Origin: Cellulophaga sp. Hel_I_12
GTDB taxonomy: Bacteria; Bacteroidota; Bacteroidia; Flavobacteriales; Flavobacteriaceae
Direction of reading: 5' to 3'
NCBI RefSeq assembly: GCF_000799565.1
Contig: NZ_JUHB01000001.1
Span: 2,483,501 to 2,547,500 of the forward strand
DNA: 64,000 bases
Positions 25,631-34,787 of this stretch are shown here, in pieces. A program made the translations under genes and the position numbers. Every line of letters starts with the position of its first letter. Positions within the stretch are counted from its first letter, which is position 1. A model generated the notes under the pieces. The model was not told the DNA's origin. It saw only the letters and a program-made list of their open reading frames with translations, and did not search any database.

Positions 25631-26167
25631 TTGAGTCTAGAAGAACTCATTAAAAATTGCATAAACGGCAATCGTAAAGCACAAGAACAATTGTACCGAG
25701 ATTATTCTCGCGTATTGTACAGTGTGTGTCTAAAATACTCACGAAATAAGACAGAGGCTGAAGATAATTTACATGATAGTTTTATGGTGATCTATGACAA
25801 AATAGACCAGTATACGTTTAAAGGTTCTTTTGAAGGGTGGATTAAAAGAGTTACGGTAAATACAGTACTTCAAAAATACCGAAAGGAGCCAAATTTAAGC
25901 ATAGTTCCAGATCATTTAGAGGCGGAGGTTGAGGTAGAATCAGAGTATCTGGATATTGGCTTACAACAATTACTAAGCTACATTCAGGAATTACCCAACA
26001 AATACCGATTAACCTTTAACATGTTTGTTTTAGAAGGCTACTCACACCAAGAAATAAGCGAACGATTAGGAACCTCAACAGGAACTTCAAAATCTAACTT
26101 GGCACGAGCGCGCATAATTTTGAAAGAAAGAATAGAATCAGATTTAAGACAAAATGCAATTTTATAA
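25631..26167 (+). CDS. ECF-type RNA polymerase sigma factor
   Basis: A 178-residue sigma factor with region 2 (YRDYSRVLYSVCLKYSRNKT, DSFMVIYDKIDQY, FKGSFEGWIKRV) and region 4 (LPNKYRLTFNMFVLEGYSHQ, EISERLGTSTGTSKSNLARA) and no region 3, as in ECF factors. The only start that keeps region 2 whole is TTG at 25631, as the first internal ATG would remove its N-terminal helix. It is followed 48 bases later by a gene whose product has a short cytosolic N-terminus and one membrane span, in the position usual for an anti-sigma partner. Confidence 0.88.
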   Translation: MSLEELIKNCINGNRKAQEQLYRDYSRVLYSVCLKYSRNKTEAEDNLHDSFMVIYDKIDQYTFKGSFEGWIKRVTVNTVLQKYRKEPNLSIVPDHLEAEVEVESEYLDIGLQQLLSYIQELPNKYRLTFNMFVLEGYSHQEISERLGTSTGTSKSNLARARIILKERIESDLRQNAIL

Positions 26168-26215
26168 ATGAGCATTTTGAAACATAAAATAGTAATTGCA
26201 TAATTTTTTTGCAGT

Positions 26216-27742
26216 ATGAATAAAAAAAGTATAGATGAATTGTTCAGAGAACGATTCCGAGAATTTGATGAAGTTCCAGATGAAAAAGTTTGGAAAGCTA
26301 TCAAAGCATCTCTAGAAAAAAAGAAATCGCGTAAAGTTATTCCTATCTGGTGGAAACTAGGCGGAATTGCTGCTGTTTTGTCGATCTTAATGGTGGCGAT
26401 TAATCCTTTTGAAAAAACTACGGAAGAGTATCAAAATCAGGTAACAGAAACAAAAAGCAAAGACCCTATTGAGCAAAATCCTGGAATCAAAACCAGCGAA
26501 AAAGATGCAGACTTTAAAAATTTGGGCATTGAGCTTGTGGAGGAAAATGATCAGAATGCAAGTAAAACGGAGGAAGAAATTTTAAAGGAAGCCGCACATC
26601 CCTACGCAAATAGTGCGCAGAAAGACAAGCTTAGCAACACAAGTTCTAAAAAGGAAAAAAAGTCTTTGGTACAAAGCGATAAGAATAGCGCTTTGGTACA
26701 AGAGAATACTTCAACAAAGACGACTAAAAAAAGTGACGCCTATGCTCAGACCAAAAATATCAAGACCCATGAAGCTACTAAAGGTTCATTTAAGGATCAA
26801 CTAGAAGAAAAGGAAGCATTAGCACAAAAGGATGCCAATACGAATGGCGAAACTGCTTCAAAGATTGATTTTAATGCTGAGAAATCTAAAAATTCGATGG
26901 CTTTAAATGAAGAATTGAAAATAATTGACAAAAAAGAGGCTCAAAAGAAATCTATTTTTGAAGCGATTAACGATCAAGAAGAAGTAATACTTGCGGATAA
27001 TACCAATGAAAAATGGTCTGTTGGTCCAAGCGTAGCACCCGTTTATTTTAATGGTATTGGCGAAGGTTCTCCTGTACACACCATTTTTGTGCCTAACTCA
27101 AAATCTGGAAACATCAATATGAGCTATGGGGTTTCTGTGGCTTATGAAGTAAGTAAAAAACTAAAAGTACGTTCTGGTGTGCACAAAGTAGATTACGGGT
27201 ATACGACCAATCAAGTTAGCTTTTCTCCTTCGGCTAGAGCAGAAACGCCACAGGTACAAAATATTGATTACGCAGCTTCTGCAAAAGGAATTGTGGTGAG
27301 TAGTAGGGTAAATCCTGATGTGGGTGGAGAATTTAGTCCACTTACAAACGCTTTTGATACTACGGCTAAAGCAGCCACCTTAGATGGTAATTTATCCCAA
27401 CAGTTTGGGTATTTAGAAGTGCCTTTAGAGCTTAATTATGCGGTTTTAGATACTCGTTTCGGGATTAATGTCATCGGAGGTGTAAGCTCTTTATTTTTAA
27501 TTGATAATTCTGTTTTACTCAATTCGGGAGATCAAACTACCGAAATGGGAGAAGCGAACAATATTAACGACCTTAATTTTAGCACAAATATTGGATTTGG
27601 CTTAAATTATAAGTTCTCACCAAAACTTCAATTTAATATTGAACCTATTTTTAAATATCAATTAAATACCTTCTCCAATATAGCGGGTGATTTTCGGCCT
27701 TTTTCAGTGGGTGTGTATAGTGGATTTAATTTAAGGTTTTAA
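26216..27742 (+). CDS. Membrane-anchored protein with C-terminal beta-barrel-like domain, possible anti-sigma partner
   Basis: This 508-residue product begins with a cytosolic stretch (SIDELFRERFREFDEVPDEK, then VWKAIKASL) typical of flavobacterial proteins paired with ECF sigma factors, followed by one membrane span (about 45-62, WWKLGGIAAVLSILMVAI). Residues 65-260 are low-complexity, Lys/Glu/Ser/Thr-rich. From about 265 to the end (SVGPSVAPVYFNGIGEGSPV ... GVYSGFNLRF) it reads as an eight-strand outer-membrane-type barrel ending in aromatic F. A single chain spanning from cytosol to outer membrane is odd. It may act as an anti-sigma or signal-relay protein. Function is inferred from position. 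Confidence 0.7.
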   Translation: MNKKSIDELFRERFREFDEVPDEKVWKAIKASLEKKKSRKVIPIWWKLGGIAAVLSILMVAINPFEKTTEEYQNQVTETKSKDPIEQNPGIKTSEKDADFKNLGIELVEENDQNASKTEEEILKEAAHPYANSAQKDKLSNTSSKKEKKSLVQSDKNSALVQENTSTKTTKKSDAYAQTKNIKTHEATKGSFKDQLEEKEALAQKDANTNGETASKIDFNAEKSKNSMALNEELKIIDKKEAQKKSIFEAINDQEEVILADNTNEKWSVGPSVAPVYFNGIGEGSPVHTIFVPNSKSGNINMSYGVSVAYEVSKKLKVRSGVHKVDYGYTTNQVSFSPSARAETPQVQNIDYAASAKGIVVSSRVNPDVGGEFSPLTNAFDTTAKAATLDGNLSQQFGYLEVPLELNYAVLDTRFGINVIGGVSSLFLIDNSVLLNSGDQTTEMGEANNINDLNFSTNIGFGLNYKFSPKLQFNIEPIFKYQLNTFSNIAGDFRPFSVGVYSGFNLRF

Positions 27743-27814
27743 ATTTATTGATGTTATTGTTTCTTTGAGGGTCTTGAAACACACTGGTTTTACATCAAAA
27801 CTTTTAATTGAAAT

Positions 27815-28276
27815 ATGAAAAAAATATGTTTAGCCCTATGCTTAATAGGGCTTTTTACATCTTGTGATGACGAAAATGACACTGTAAATAGCCAAGAGTA
27901 TTTGGTATTTGGTCATTTTTATGGGATGTGTGTAGGGGAAGCTTGCGTGCAAACCTTTAAACTTACCGAGAGCCAATTACTGAAGGATAAGGAGAAAGAT
28001 TATTCTGGAGAAAACCTACATTTTGTGGCCTTAGAAGATGAAAAATTTGAGCTTGTTAAAGACCTGATAAATGATTTTCCACAACAACTGCTTACGGAAA
28101 AAGAAACTTTTTTGGGTTGTCCAGATTGTGCCGACGGTGGCGGACTTTTTATTCAATACTCGAATAATGGGAATGTAAGAACTTGGAGAATCGACCAAGT
28201 CAAAAGCAATGTTCCTGACTATTTACATGGTTTTATGGATCGCGTTAACGCTAAGATTGCACTTTTGTTGGAATAA
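27815..28276 (+). CDS. Hypothetical lipoprotein with cysteine pairs
   Basis: A 153-residue lipoprotein (signal MKKICLALCLIGLFTSCDDE, Cys17). The mature part contains GHFYGMCVGEACVQTF and GCPDCADGGGLFIQY: two CxxxxC/CxxC-like pairs that may bind metal or form disulfides outside the cytosol. No family recognised. It follows the barrel-like protein by 72 bases and may be part of the same regulon. Confidence 0.6.
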   Translation: MKKICLALCLIGLFTSCDDENDTVNSQEYLVFGHFYGMCVGEACVQTFKLTESQLLKDKEKDYSGENLHFVALEDEKFELVKDLINDFPQQLLTEKETFLGCPDCADGGGLFIQYSNNGNVRTWRIDQVKSNVPDYLHGFMDRVNAKIALLLE

Positions 28277-28282
28277 TTTCCA

Positions 28283-29020
28283 TTAGTTATTCGTCAAGGT
28301 CCTTAAAATCAATTCACGAACCTCTTCCGATATACTCCCTTTATGTGCTTCTCCTAAAGTTTTGGTCTCAATAAACCGAAGCACTTTAACTCTCGCTTTA
28401 CCTGGTTTTCCTTTGGTGATTGTAAAGGGCAATCTTTGTTTATTATCAAAAAACACCATAGGGACTATAGGTATTTCGTGGGCTATGGCCATTTTAAAAG
28501 CACCTCCCTTAAATGCGTCTAAGACAATGTGTTCTTCAGGAACACCTCCTTCAGGGAAAATGCAAATACTAAGTCCATTAGCAAGCCTTTTCTGTGCACG
28601 ACGGTATACAGCTGTTCTACTTTTGCTATCACTACGATCAACCATAATGCACACTCTTTTATAAAAAAATCCAAAAACAGGAATCTTAACCAGTTCTTTT
28701 TTTCCAACGAAAACAAAGGGGTTCGGACTCACTTTTAGCATCAACATAATGTCTAACATGCTCGTATGGTTGGCAACGAGCATGTAACTTTTGCCTCTTA
28801 CGATTTGTTGCTCGCGTTTTATGTTCGGAATACAACCCATTCCGAATAAAATAAAATTCGCCCAAATGTTACGCGCAACCCAAAAAAAGTGAGGATACCA
28901 CTTTTCGGAAGCGGATAAAAGTATCAAGATTGGGAATAAAAGCAGGATAGGAATAGCCACCAAGATATAAAACCAAATTTGATAAAAAACACTGCCTATT
29001 TTTTTAAAGATTTTTATCAT
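28283..29020 (-). CDS. plsC: 1-acyl-sn-glycerol-3-phosphate acyltransferase (PlsC-like)
   Basis: A 245-residue acyltransferase with an N-terminal membrane span (about 14-36), the HX4D catalytic motif NHTSMLD (His85, Asp90), FVGKKELVKIPVFG, and FPEGGVPEE (155-163). It acylates lysophosphatidic acid to phosphatidic acid at the inner membrane in phospholipid synthesis. The length is normal for the family. The gene is convergent with the preceding lipoprotein gene, only 6 bases from its stop, and divergent from trpS. Confidence 0.88.
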   Translation of the reverse strand: MIKIFKKIGSVFYQIWFYILVAIPILLLFPILILLSASEKWYPHFFWVARNIWANFILFGMGCIPNIKREQQIVRGKSYMLVANHTSMLDIMLMLKVSPNPFVFVGKKELVKIPVFGFFYKRVCIMVDRSDSKSRTAVYRRAQKRLANGLSICIFPEGGVPEEHIVLDAFKGGAFKMAIAHEIPIVPMVFFDNKQRLPFTITKGKPGKARVKVLRFIETKTLGEAHKGSISEEVRELILRTLTNN

Positions 29021-29188
29021 AAAAGTAAAAGTAACAATTTTAGTGAAACTCTATTTTGGAAAAGTAGGTTAGAATTTTTTAAAGTAGCGCATTGAACGCA
29101 TCTCGTTTTTTTAGCGGGTTCTTTTTTTTTTAATACAGCATCTGTTTTTTCAACCTCTTAACAGACTTTTTCAGTGGATTTTTTATTT

Positions 29189-29196
29189 TACCTTTG
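29189..29196 (+). promoter_or_regulatory. Flavobacterial -7 box TACCTTTG upstream of trpS
   Basis: Exact TAnnTTTG match ending 21 bases before the trpS ATG. It overlaps an upstream in-frame ATG at 29194, which makes that longer start very unlikely. Confidence 0.55.
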
Positions 29197-29217
29197 CAGG
29201 ATAATTTTTTAGAACAT

Positions 29218-30186
29218 ATGGCTCGAATTTTAACAGGAATACAAAGTACAGGAACACCACATTTAGGGAATATTTTGGGGGCTATTATGCCAGCCATTGA
29301 AATGGCAAATAATCCAGAAAATGATTCTTTTCTATTTATTGCCGATATGCATTCGCTTACACAAATCAAAAATGGGGATGAATTACGAAATAATACCTAT
29401 GCAGTAGCGGCTACTTGGTTGGCTTTTGGTTTAGATATCAGTAAAACTGTTTTTTATCGTCAAAGTGATGTTCCACAAACGGCAGAGTTAAGTTGGTATT
29501 TAAGTTGTTTTTTCCCCTATCAGCGCTTAACTCTTGCACATTCATTTAAAGATAAAGCAGATCGGCTAGAAGATATTAATGCAGGCTTATTTACCTATCC
29601 AATGCTAATGGCAGCTGATATTTTGCTGTATGATGCTGAAATAGTTCCTGTAGGTAAAGATCAAATGCAGCATATTGAAATGACCCGCGATGTAGCATCC
29701 CGTTTTCATGCACAATTAGGCGAAACTTTTGTTATGCCAGAGGGTAAAATACAAGAAGAAACCATGTATATACCCGGTACTGATGGTGCTAAAATGAGTA
29801 AAAGTAAAGGTAACCTGATCAATATTTTTCAGACAGATAAACAGTTACGCAAGCAAATTATGGGCATTCAAACCGATAGTACGGCGATGGAAGATCCGAA
29901 AAATCCAGACACAGATACTGTTTTCGCCTTGTATAAAATTCTTGCGAATAAGGCGCAAATTGCTGAAATGCGGGCTAATTACGAAAATGGAAATTATGGT
30001 TACGGACACGCGAAACAAGCCTTATACGAGGTTATTGTAGCGAAATTTGCAGCAGCGCGTGAAAATTTTGACTATTATATGAATCACCTAGAAGAAATTG
30101 ATAAAGCGCTAGCCGTTGGCGCAGAAAAGGCAGGTATTGTTGCAGATGAAGTGCTGAAAAGAGTCCGAACAAAGGTAGGATATTAA
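29218..30186 (+). CDS. trpS: Tryptophan-tRNA ligase
   Basis: Class I aminoacyl-tRNA synthetase that charges tRNA-Trp. From the ATG at 29218 the product has 322 residues, normal for the bacterial enzyme. It shows the HIGH-equivalent STGTPHLGN near the N-terminus, DQMQHIEMTRDVA in the tryptophan site and KMSKSKGN as the second ATP-binding motif. An ATG at 29194 would add MQDNFLEH but lies on the -7 promoter box, so the later start is preferred. Confidence 0.96.
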   Translation: MARILTGIQSTGTPHLGNILGAIMPAIEMANNPENDSFLFIADMHSLTQIKNGDELRNNTYAVAATWLAFGLDISKTVFYRQSDVPQTAELSWYLSCFFPYQRLTLAHSFKDKADRLEDINAGLFTYPMLMAADILLYDAEIVPVGKDQMQHIEMTRDVASRFHAQLGETFVMPEGKIQEETMYIPGTDGAKMSKSKGNLINIFQTDKQLRKQIMGIQTDSTAMEDPKNPDTDTVFALYKILANKAQIAEMRANYENGNYGYGHAKQALYEVIVAKFAAARENFDYYMNHLEEIDKALAVGAEKAGIVADEVLKRVRTKVGY

Positions 30187-30190
30187 AGCT

Positions 30191-30214
30191 CAAGCGCAAG
30201 TTCAAGTTCAAGTT
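30191..30214. repeat. CAAGTT microsatellite downstream of trpS
   Basis: One CAAGCG followed by three CAAGTT units just after the trpS stop codon, in a 265-bp gap that holds nothing else recognisable. Confidence 0.6.
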
Positions 30215-30451
30215 CAAAAAAGTTAAAGTAATAAGGCCAATAAAATACAGAATTTGAAATAAAAAAGTTAAAGTACATACTTTGGATACACGTGGTGCCA
30301 AGGTAATACGACTGAAAAAGCATTAAAATTAGAAATGCGAAGTATACATATCAAATTATAAGCTTCGTTACTAGAAAATATGTTATTGAAAAACGATATA
30401 AGGCCCTAAACTAAACCTTTTTTAGCATCAACGTACAGCCATTAACTAAAT

Positions 30452-31555
30452 TCAAAGGGCTTCAAATAATTTACCGGGTAAGGGGCGAATAAGGCCCTTC
30501 ATTTCCATGGTCAACAAGGTAGAGGACACCTTAAATATAGGCAGTTTACACGTTAAAGCAATCGTATCTAACATTTGTTTGCCATTGGATTGTAAATAGG
30601 TGTAAATAAGCTGTTCGGTTTCATCTAGCTCAACAAATAGTTGTTTTTGAATGGGGCTAGATTTTTTATCCTCTAACTCCCAGTTCAATAAATAAACTAA
30701 ATCTGCAGCTGAGGTTAGCATCTGTGCTTTTTGTTGTTTTATAAGGTTATTACACCCTTTGCTATATTTATCTTGAGCGCGGCCAGGCACTGCAAAAACA
30801 TCGCGATTATAGCTATGGGCGATATCGGCTGTCACTAAACTTCCACCTTTTTCTGCTGATTCAATGACGATTGTAGCTTCACTCATACCGGCAATAATCC
30901 TATTCCTCTTTAAAAAATTTTCTCTTTCTGGCTCGCTAGTAGACCAAAATTCCGTGTAAAAACCTCCGTTTTTTTCGACATCAGCTTTAAATTTCGCATG
31001 AACTTTTGGGTATATTTGATTTAAACCATGTGCCAAGCAACCTATAGTTTGCAAACCGTTTTTTATCGCTGCTTTCTGCACACAAATATCAACGCCATAA
31101 GCAAAACCACTAACAATTATAGGGTTTAAAGGGGCTATATCTTCAATGAATTGTTCGCAAAAAGCCGTTCCATAACTCGTAATATTTCGAGTACCAACAA
31201 TGGCTATGATTTTTCGCTGCGCTAATTCAATATTTCCTTTACTAAAAAGAACAAGGGGGCTATCAATACAATGCCTGAGATATTCAGGATAATCGGCATC
31301 CCTAAAGTAAGTAACTTTGATGTCGTTTCTTTTTATGAACTCTAATTCTGCCTCTGCTTCTTCGAGGTGCTGCTTGTCTTGTAAATGAGCGATACTAAAG
31401 GCTCCAATTCCGTCTATTTTTAATAAGTTTTGCCTTTTATCTTCAAAAACGGTAGATGGACTCCCACAATGGGAAATTAATTTTTTAGCGGTGATATCGC
31501 CGATATTGGGGATTCGCTGTAACCTTAAAGCCGCAATGGTATCACTATCAGTCAT
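30452..31555 (-). CDS. dprA: DNA-processing protein DprA
   Basis: A 367-residue protein that protects incoming single-stranded DNA and loads RecA during natural transformation. It has an N-terminal helix-hairpin-helix region (LQRIPNIGDITAKKLI), the Rossmann-type DprA core with GTRNITSYG, SGFAYGVD, GCLAHGLNQIYP and RNRIIAGMSEATIV, and a C-terminal winged helix (LPIFKVSSTLLTMEMKGLIR). All parts are present and intact. The gene is divergent from the HU/SPOR protein gene. Confidence 0.93.
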   Translation of the reverse strand: MTDSDTIAALRLQRIPNIGDITAKKLISHCGSPSTVFEDKRQNLLKIDGIGAFSIAHLQDKQHLEEAEAELEFIKRNDIKVTYFRDADYPEYLRHCIDSPLVLFSKGNIELAQRKIIAIVGTRNITSYGTAFCEQFIEDIAPLNPIIVSGFAYGVDICVQKAAIKNGLQTIGCLAHGLNQIYPKVHAKFKADVEKNGGFYTEFWSTSEPERENFLKRNRIIAGMSEATIVIESAEKGGSLVTADIAHSYNRDVFAVPGRAQDKYSKGCNNLIKQQKAQMLTSAADLVYLLNWELEDKKSSPIQKQLFVELDETEQLIYTYLQSNGKQMLDTIALTCKLPIFKVSSTLLTMEMKGLIRPLPGKLFEAL

Positions 31556-31659
31556 TTATATAACGTATCTTTAGACCTACAATGTACATGAAATAAAATG
31601 TTAATAAAAAGTTATGGTCAAAGTTTTACAAGCTATCTTTTTTCACAATCTTTGTTTCA

Positions 31660-32619
31660 ATGAGATTAGAACACTACATAGAAGAATTATTATATAGGTA
31701 TAATTGTGTCATCGTGCCTGAATTTGGTGCTTTTTTAACGCAAACAAAGTCCGCTTTCTTAAAAGAAGAAACGCATACCTTTTACCCGCCCACAAAACAA
31801 GTTTCGTTTAACGCACAATTGGTCTCTAACGATGGTTTACTCGTTTCTTATATGGCAGAAGCTGAGAAAACTACCTATGAGGAGATGCTGAAACGCATTA
31901 GTGCTTTAAGCAAAGATTGGAGAAACCAATTAGAAAAAGGTGAGCGATTAATCTTCACTAATATTGGTAAATTGTGGTTGAACAAAGAAGGTAAAATTTC
32001 CTTTGAGCCAGCCCTTAAGGTAAATTATTTAACCACGTCTTTCGGTTTATCCTCATGTGTTTCTGCTCAAATAACTAGAGAAGTTTTAAAAGAACAGGTA
32101 GTTTCCTTAGAAGAAGAAATTCCTTTTATGATTACTCCAGAGCAAAGAGAAAAAAAACAAATGAGGCCCTATTTAAAATATGCAGCGGTTGTATTTTTGG
32201 GATTGGCTTTAGGGTTTACTGGATTTCGTTTTTATACTGAAAATAAAGCCACCAACTTAGTGGTGCAAAAAGAAGCTCAAAAACAAGTAGCAAGAGAAAT
32301 AGAACAAGCTACGTTTTTTGATGTAAGCCCCCTTGAATTACCTGTGTTAAAATTAAATGCTTCCTCCACAGCTAAAATTCAAGAGGAAATAGCTACGCAG
32401 TACCATATTGTTGCTGGAGCTTTTAAAGTGAAGGAAAACGCGGATAAAAAAATTAGTCAATTACAAACAAAAGGATTTAATGCTAAATACATTGGCGTAA
32501 ATAAGTTTGGGTTTCATGTGGTAAGCTTTGATAGCTTCACTGATGTTGATAAGGCGCTAAGTTATCTTCGAAATATAAAAAATTCTGAGTCTAAAGACGC
32601 TTGGTTGTACCAAGAATAA
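31660..32619 (+). CDS. HU-CCDC81-type and SPOR domain protein
   Basis: A 319-residue single-span membrane protein. Residues 1-125 (MRLEHYIEELLYRYNCVIVP, EFGAFLTQ) match the bacterial CCDC81-like HU family. A membrane helix lies at about 170-188 (YLKYAAVVFLGLALGFTGF), and the last 75 residues are a SPOR domain (YHIVAGAFKVKENADKKISQ, GFHVVSFDSF) that binds glycan strands stripped of peptides, as found at division septa. The protein thus joins a cytosolic, possibly DNA-binding, domain to a periplasmic septal domain. Its place next to dprA is common in Bacteroidota. Confidence 0.82.
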   Translation: MRLEHYIEELLYRYNCVIVPEFGAFLTQTKSAFLKEETHTFYPPTKQVSFNAQLVSNDGLLVSYMAEAEKTTYEEMLKRISALSKDWRNQLEKGERLIFTNIGKLWLNKEGKISFEPALKVNYLTTSFGLSSCVSAQITREVLKEQVVSLEEEIPFMITPEQREKKQMRPYLKYAAVVFLGLALGFTGFRFYTENKATNLVVQKEAQKQVAREIEQATFFDVSPLELPVLKLNASSTAKIQEEIATQYHIVAGAFKVKENADKKISQLQTKGFNAKYIGVNKFGFHVVSFDSFTDVDKALSYLRNIKNSESKDAWLYQE

Positions 32620-32653
32620 CACCTCTTTTATTTCTTAAATCTGTTATTGAGGC

Positions 32654-32661
32654 TATCTTTG
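32654..32661 (+). promoter_or_regulatory. Flavobacterial -7 box TATCTTTG upstream of the thioesterase gene
   Basis: Exact TAnnTTTG match ending 15 bases before the ATG at 32677. No clear TTG at the expected upstream distance. Confidence 0.5.
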
Positions 32662-32676
32662 TGCAAAATTAAAAAT

Positions 32677-33192
32677 ATGACGGCCAAGACTCCAAGTGAA
32701 TCTAGAACGATAATGACAGATTTGGTTTTACCTAGTGAAACCAACCCTTTAAATAACCTTTTTGGTGGTGAATTACTAGCGCGAATGGATCGTGCTGCGA
32801 GTATCGCTGCGCGAAGACACAGCCGGAGAATTACCGTTACCGCTTCGGTAAACCATGTTGCTTTTAATCAATCTGTTCCTGTGGGCAGTGTGGTTACTGT
32901 TGAAGCAGCTGTTTCAAGAGCCTTTAAAACTTCTATGGAGGTTTATATTGATGTTTGGATGGAAGATCGCTTCACAGGCACTAAAACCAAGGCTAATGAT
33001 GCCATTTATACCTTTGTCGCGGTTGATGATACGGGCAAACCTACTGAAGTACCTAAAATTATTCCTGAAACTGATTTAGAAAAAGAACGCTATGCTGCCG
33101 CACTTCGTAGAAAGCAACTAAGTTTAGTTTTGGCCGGTAAAATGAAGCCAAACGAAGCTACTGAATTAAAGGCCTTGTTCATGGCAGAATAA
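32677..33192 (+). CDS. Acyl-CoA thioesterase, hotdog fold (YciA-like)
   Basis: A 171-residue protein from the ATG at 32677. The in-frame ATG at 32647 precedes the promoter box and is rejected. It has the hotdog signature NPLNNLFGGELLARMDRAAS followed by HSRRITVTASVNHVAF and AVSRAFKTSMEVYIDVWMED, as in acyl-CoA hydrolases of the YciA/BACH group. It hydrolyses acyl-CoA to free acid and CoA in the cytosol. The preferred chain length cannot be read from the sequence. Confidence 0.88.
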   Translation: MTAKTPSESRTIMTDLVLPSETNPLNNLFGGELLARMDRAASIAARRHSRRITVTASVNHVAFNQSVPVGSVVTVEAAVSRAFKTSMEVYIDVWMEDRFTGTKTKANDAIYTFVAVDDTGKPTEVPKIIPETDLEKERYAAALRRKQLSLVLAGKMKPNEATELKALFMAE

Positions 33193-33562
33193 GTTAGTAT
33201 TCTTTTTTAAAACCTGTACAGAAGACAGCAAACGTATAACATCAGTACACGGATCATAAGCGGCAATATATTTTCTTTAAAAAAACCATAATTCTTTACT
33301 TTTTAATGCGCCTACATTCGTGTATCGGTATGCTGTTTTGAACCTATGTAAAAGGAAAAATAGCTATAGGCAAAGCAGCCTTGGTATCGTCTTTATTAAT
33401 ATGTATTTAAACCTAAAAGGACAATTAAAAGTTTTTTGGCAAGCTACGTTTTAGCATGAAGCCAAGGAACGAAGTACTCCTTAGTAGCGGTTTCAGAAAT
33501 CCTATAAACTTTGCTTTCTGGGCGAAGCCTGATACCCATTGCTCAAAATTAACGATCACAAG
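33193..33562. other. 370-bp intergenic region, nothing recognised
   Basis: No open frame over 30 codons with gene-like features, no terminator-type hairpin with T-run and no -7 box were found between the convergent thioesterase and EnvC-like genes. Confidence 0.5.
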
Positions 33563-34786
33563 TTACAACTGATAAATCCATTCTTCTGGATTTAATCGAG
33601 AGGTATCTTGATATAGATAAAACTTCAGCAAGGTTTGCCTATTCATAGCATTGGTATAGATTTCTCCTAATTCGGTTTTCGCTTTTACTTTATCGCCTTT
33701 TTTTACAAATACGGTAGATAAATTGTAATAGGTACTTATAAAGTTACCATGTTTCATTTGTACGCCTTTATTTCCACCAGGAACGCTTATAATAGCAATG
33801 ACCTCTCCCTCAAAAATGGCTCTAGCTTTTGACCCTTGATCAGTAGCGATGATGACCCCATTATTTTGGTGCTGTATGCCTGGATAAACAGCATCTTTAT
33901 AAATCCCAAAACCAATACTTTTAATACCTTTCTCTACGGGCCAAATGAGCTTACCTTTATTTGCGGAGAAATTATTAGCGATAACTTTAGCCTCTGGGGT
34001 AAGTACAAATTTTGACGTATTTGTAGTATTCCCAGATTTTTTATTAGAACTAACAATGGCACTTTTGATTAAATTTTCTATTTGCTTGTCTATTTCACGA
34101 GCTTCTTTTTGTTTTTGTTGAATACTTGCCGTGTATTTATTTTCGTTTTTACGAATGGTACTTAATAATTCGTTTTGCGCTTCCTTTTCTTTGACTAACT
34201 CTTTTTTCGCAAGGGTATTTTCGGCCACTAGCTTATCCTTGGTTTTTCGTTGTTCGGTTAATTCAAGGTTTAAATTTTTAAGTTCTTCGGTTTTAGCAGC
34301 AATTTCTAGGCCTTGTTCTTTTCGGTAATCTGTGTATTGCTTCATGTATTGAAGCCTTTTAAAGCCTTGGTAGAAACTTTCAGAAGAAAGTAAGAACATA
34401 AGCCTACTTTGTTTTGATTTGTTTTGATACGACTTCTGAATCATGAGCGCATAATCTTCTTGTAGTGTTTTAAGATCAGCTCGCAGTTTACCAATATTTC
34501 GGATATTAGCATTTAGCTGACGGTTTAAGAGATTAGACTGTTCGTTGGTCACACGGATTAGTTGCTGACGTACAGAAATTTTTTTATCGAGGGCATTCAT
34601 TTGATCTAAGACATTTCCTTTTTCTTTTTTTTCAGCAAAAAGTAAGCGATTTATCTGTTTAATTTCCTGTTGTAGTTTTTCTCTCTTCGCCTCTAAATTT
34701 TTTTGTTCGGTAGTCTGAGCAAAAATGGCTTGAGAAAACAGTAAAAAAACGATAAAAAGACCCGCTAATGCTTTATTTTTTAACAT
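33563..34786 (-). CDS. EnvC-like amidase activator with degenerate LytM (M23) domain
   Basis: A 407-residue exported protein: signal peptide (1-23), a long coiled coil (about 27-245) and a LytM-type domain (about 278-400). The zinc site is broken: the HxGxD motif reads NNGVI (308-312) and the last ligand His in the YxHL motif is Asn355 (STYYNLS), while HG (346-347) is kept. This pattern is that of EnvC, which does not cut peptidoglycan itself but activates amidases at the division site. It is the last gene of the TPR-DUF4292-EnvC cluster, 1 base from DUF4292. Confidence 0.87.
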   Translation of the reverse strand: MLKNKALAGLFIVFLLFSQAIFAQTTEQKNLEAKREKLQQEIKQINRLLFAEKKEKGNVLDQMNALDKKISVRQQLIRVTNEQSNLLNRQLNANIRNIGKLRADLKTLQEDYALMIQKSYQNKSKQSRLMFLLSSESFYQGFKRLQYMKQYTDYRKEQGLEIAAKTEELKNLNLELTEQRKTKDKLVAENTLAKKELVKEKEAQNELLSTIRKNENKYTASIQQKQKEAREIDKQIENLIKSAIVSSNKKSGNTTNTSKFVLTPEAKVIANNFSANKGKLIWPVEKGIKSIGFGIYKDAVYPGIQHQNNGVIIATDQGSKARAIFEGEVIAIISVPGGNKGVQMKHGNFISTYYNLSTVFVKKGDKVKAKTELGEIYTNAMNRQTLLKFYLYQDTSRLNPEEWIYQL

Positions 34787-34787
34787 G

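Noticed and set aside
25631..25633. TTG start of the first ECF sigma factor as a sign of a broken gene
   Set aside because: Regions 2 and 4 are intact, and TTG is an accepted start codon. No frameshift is needed.
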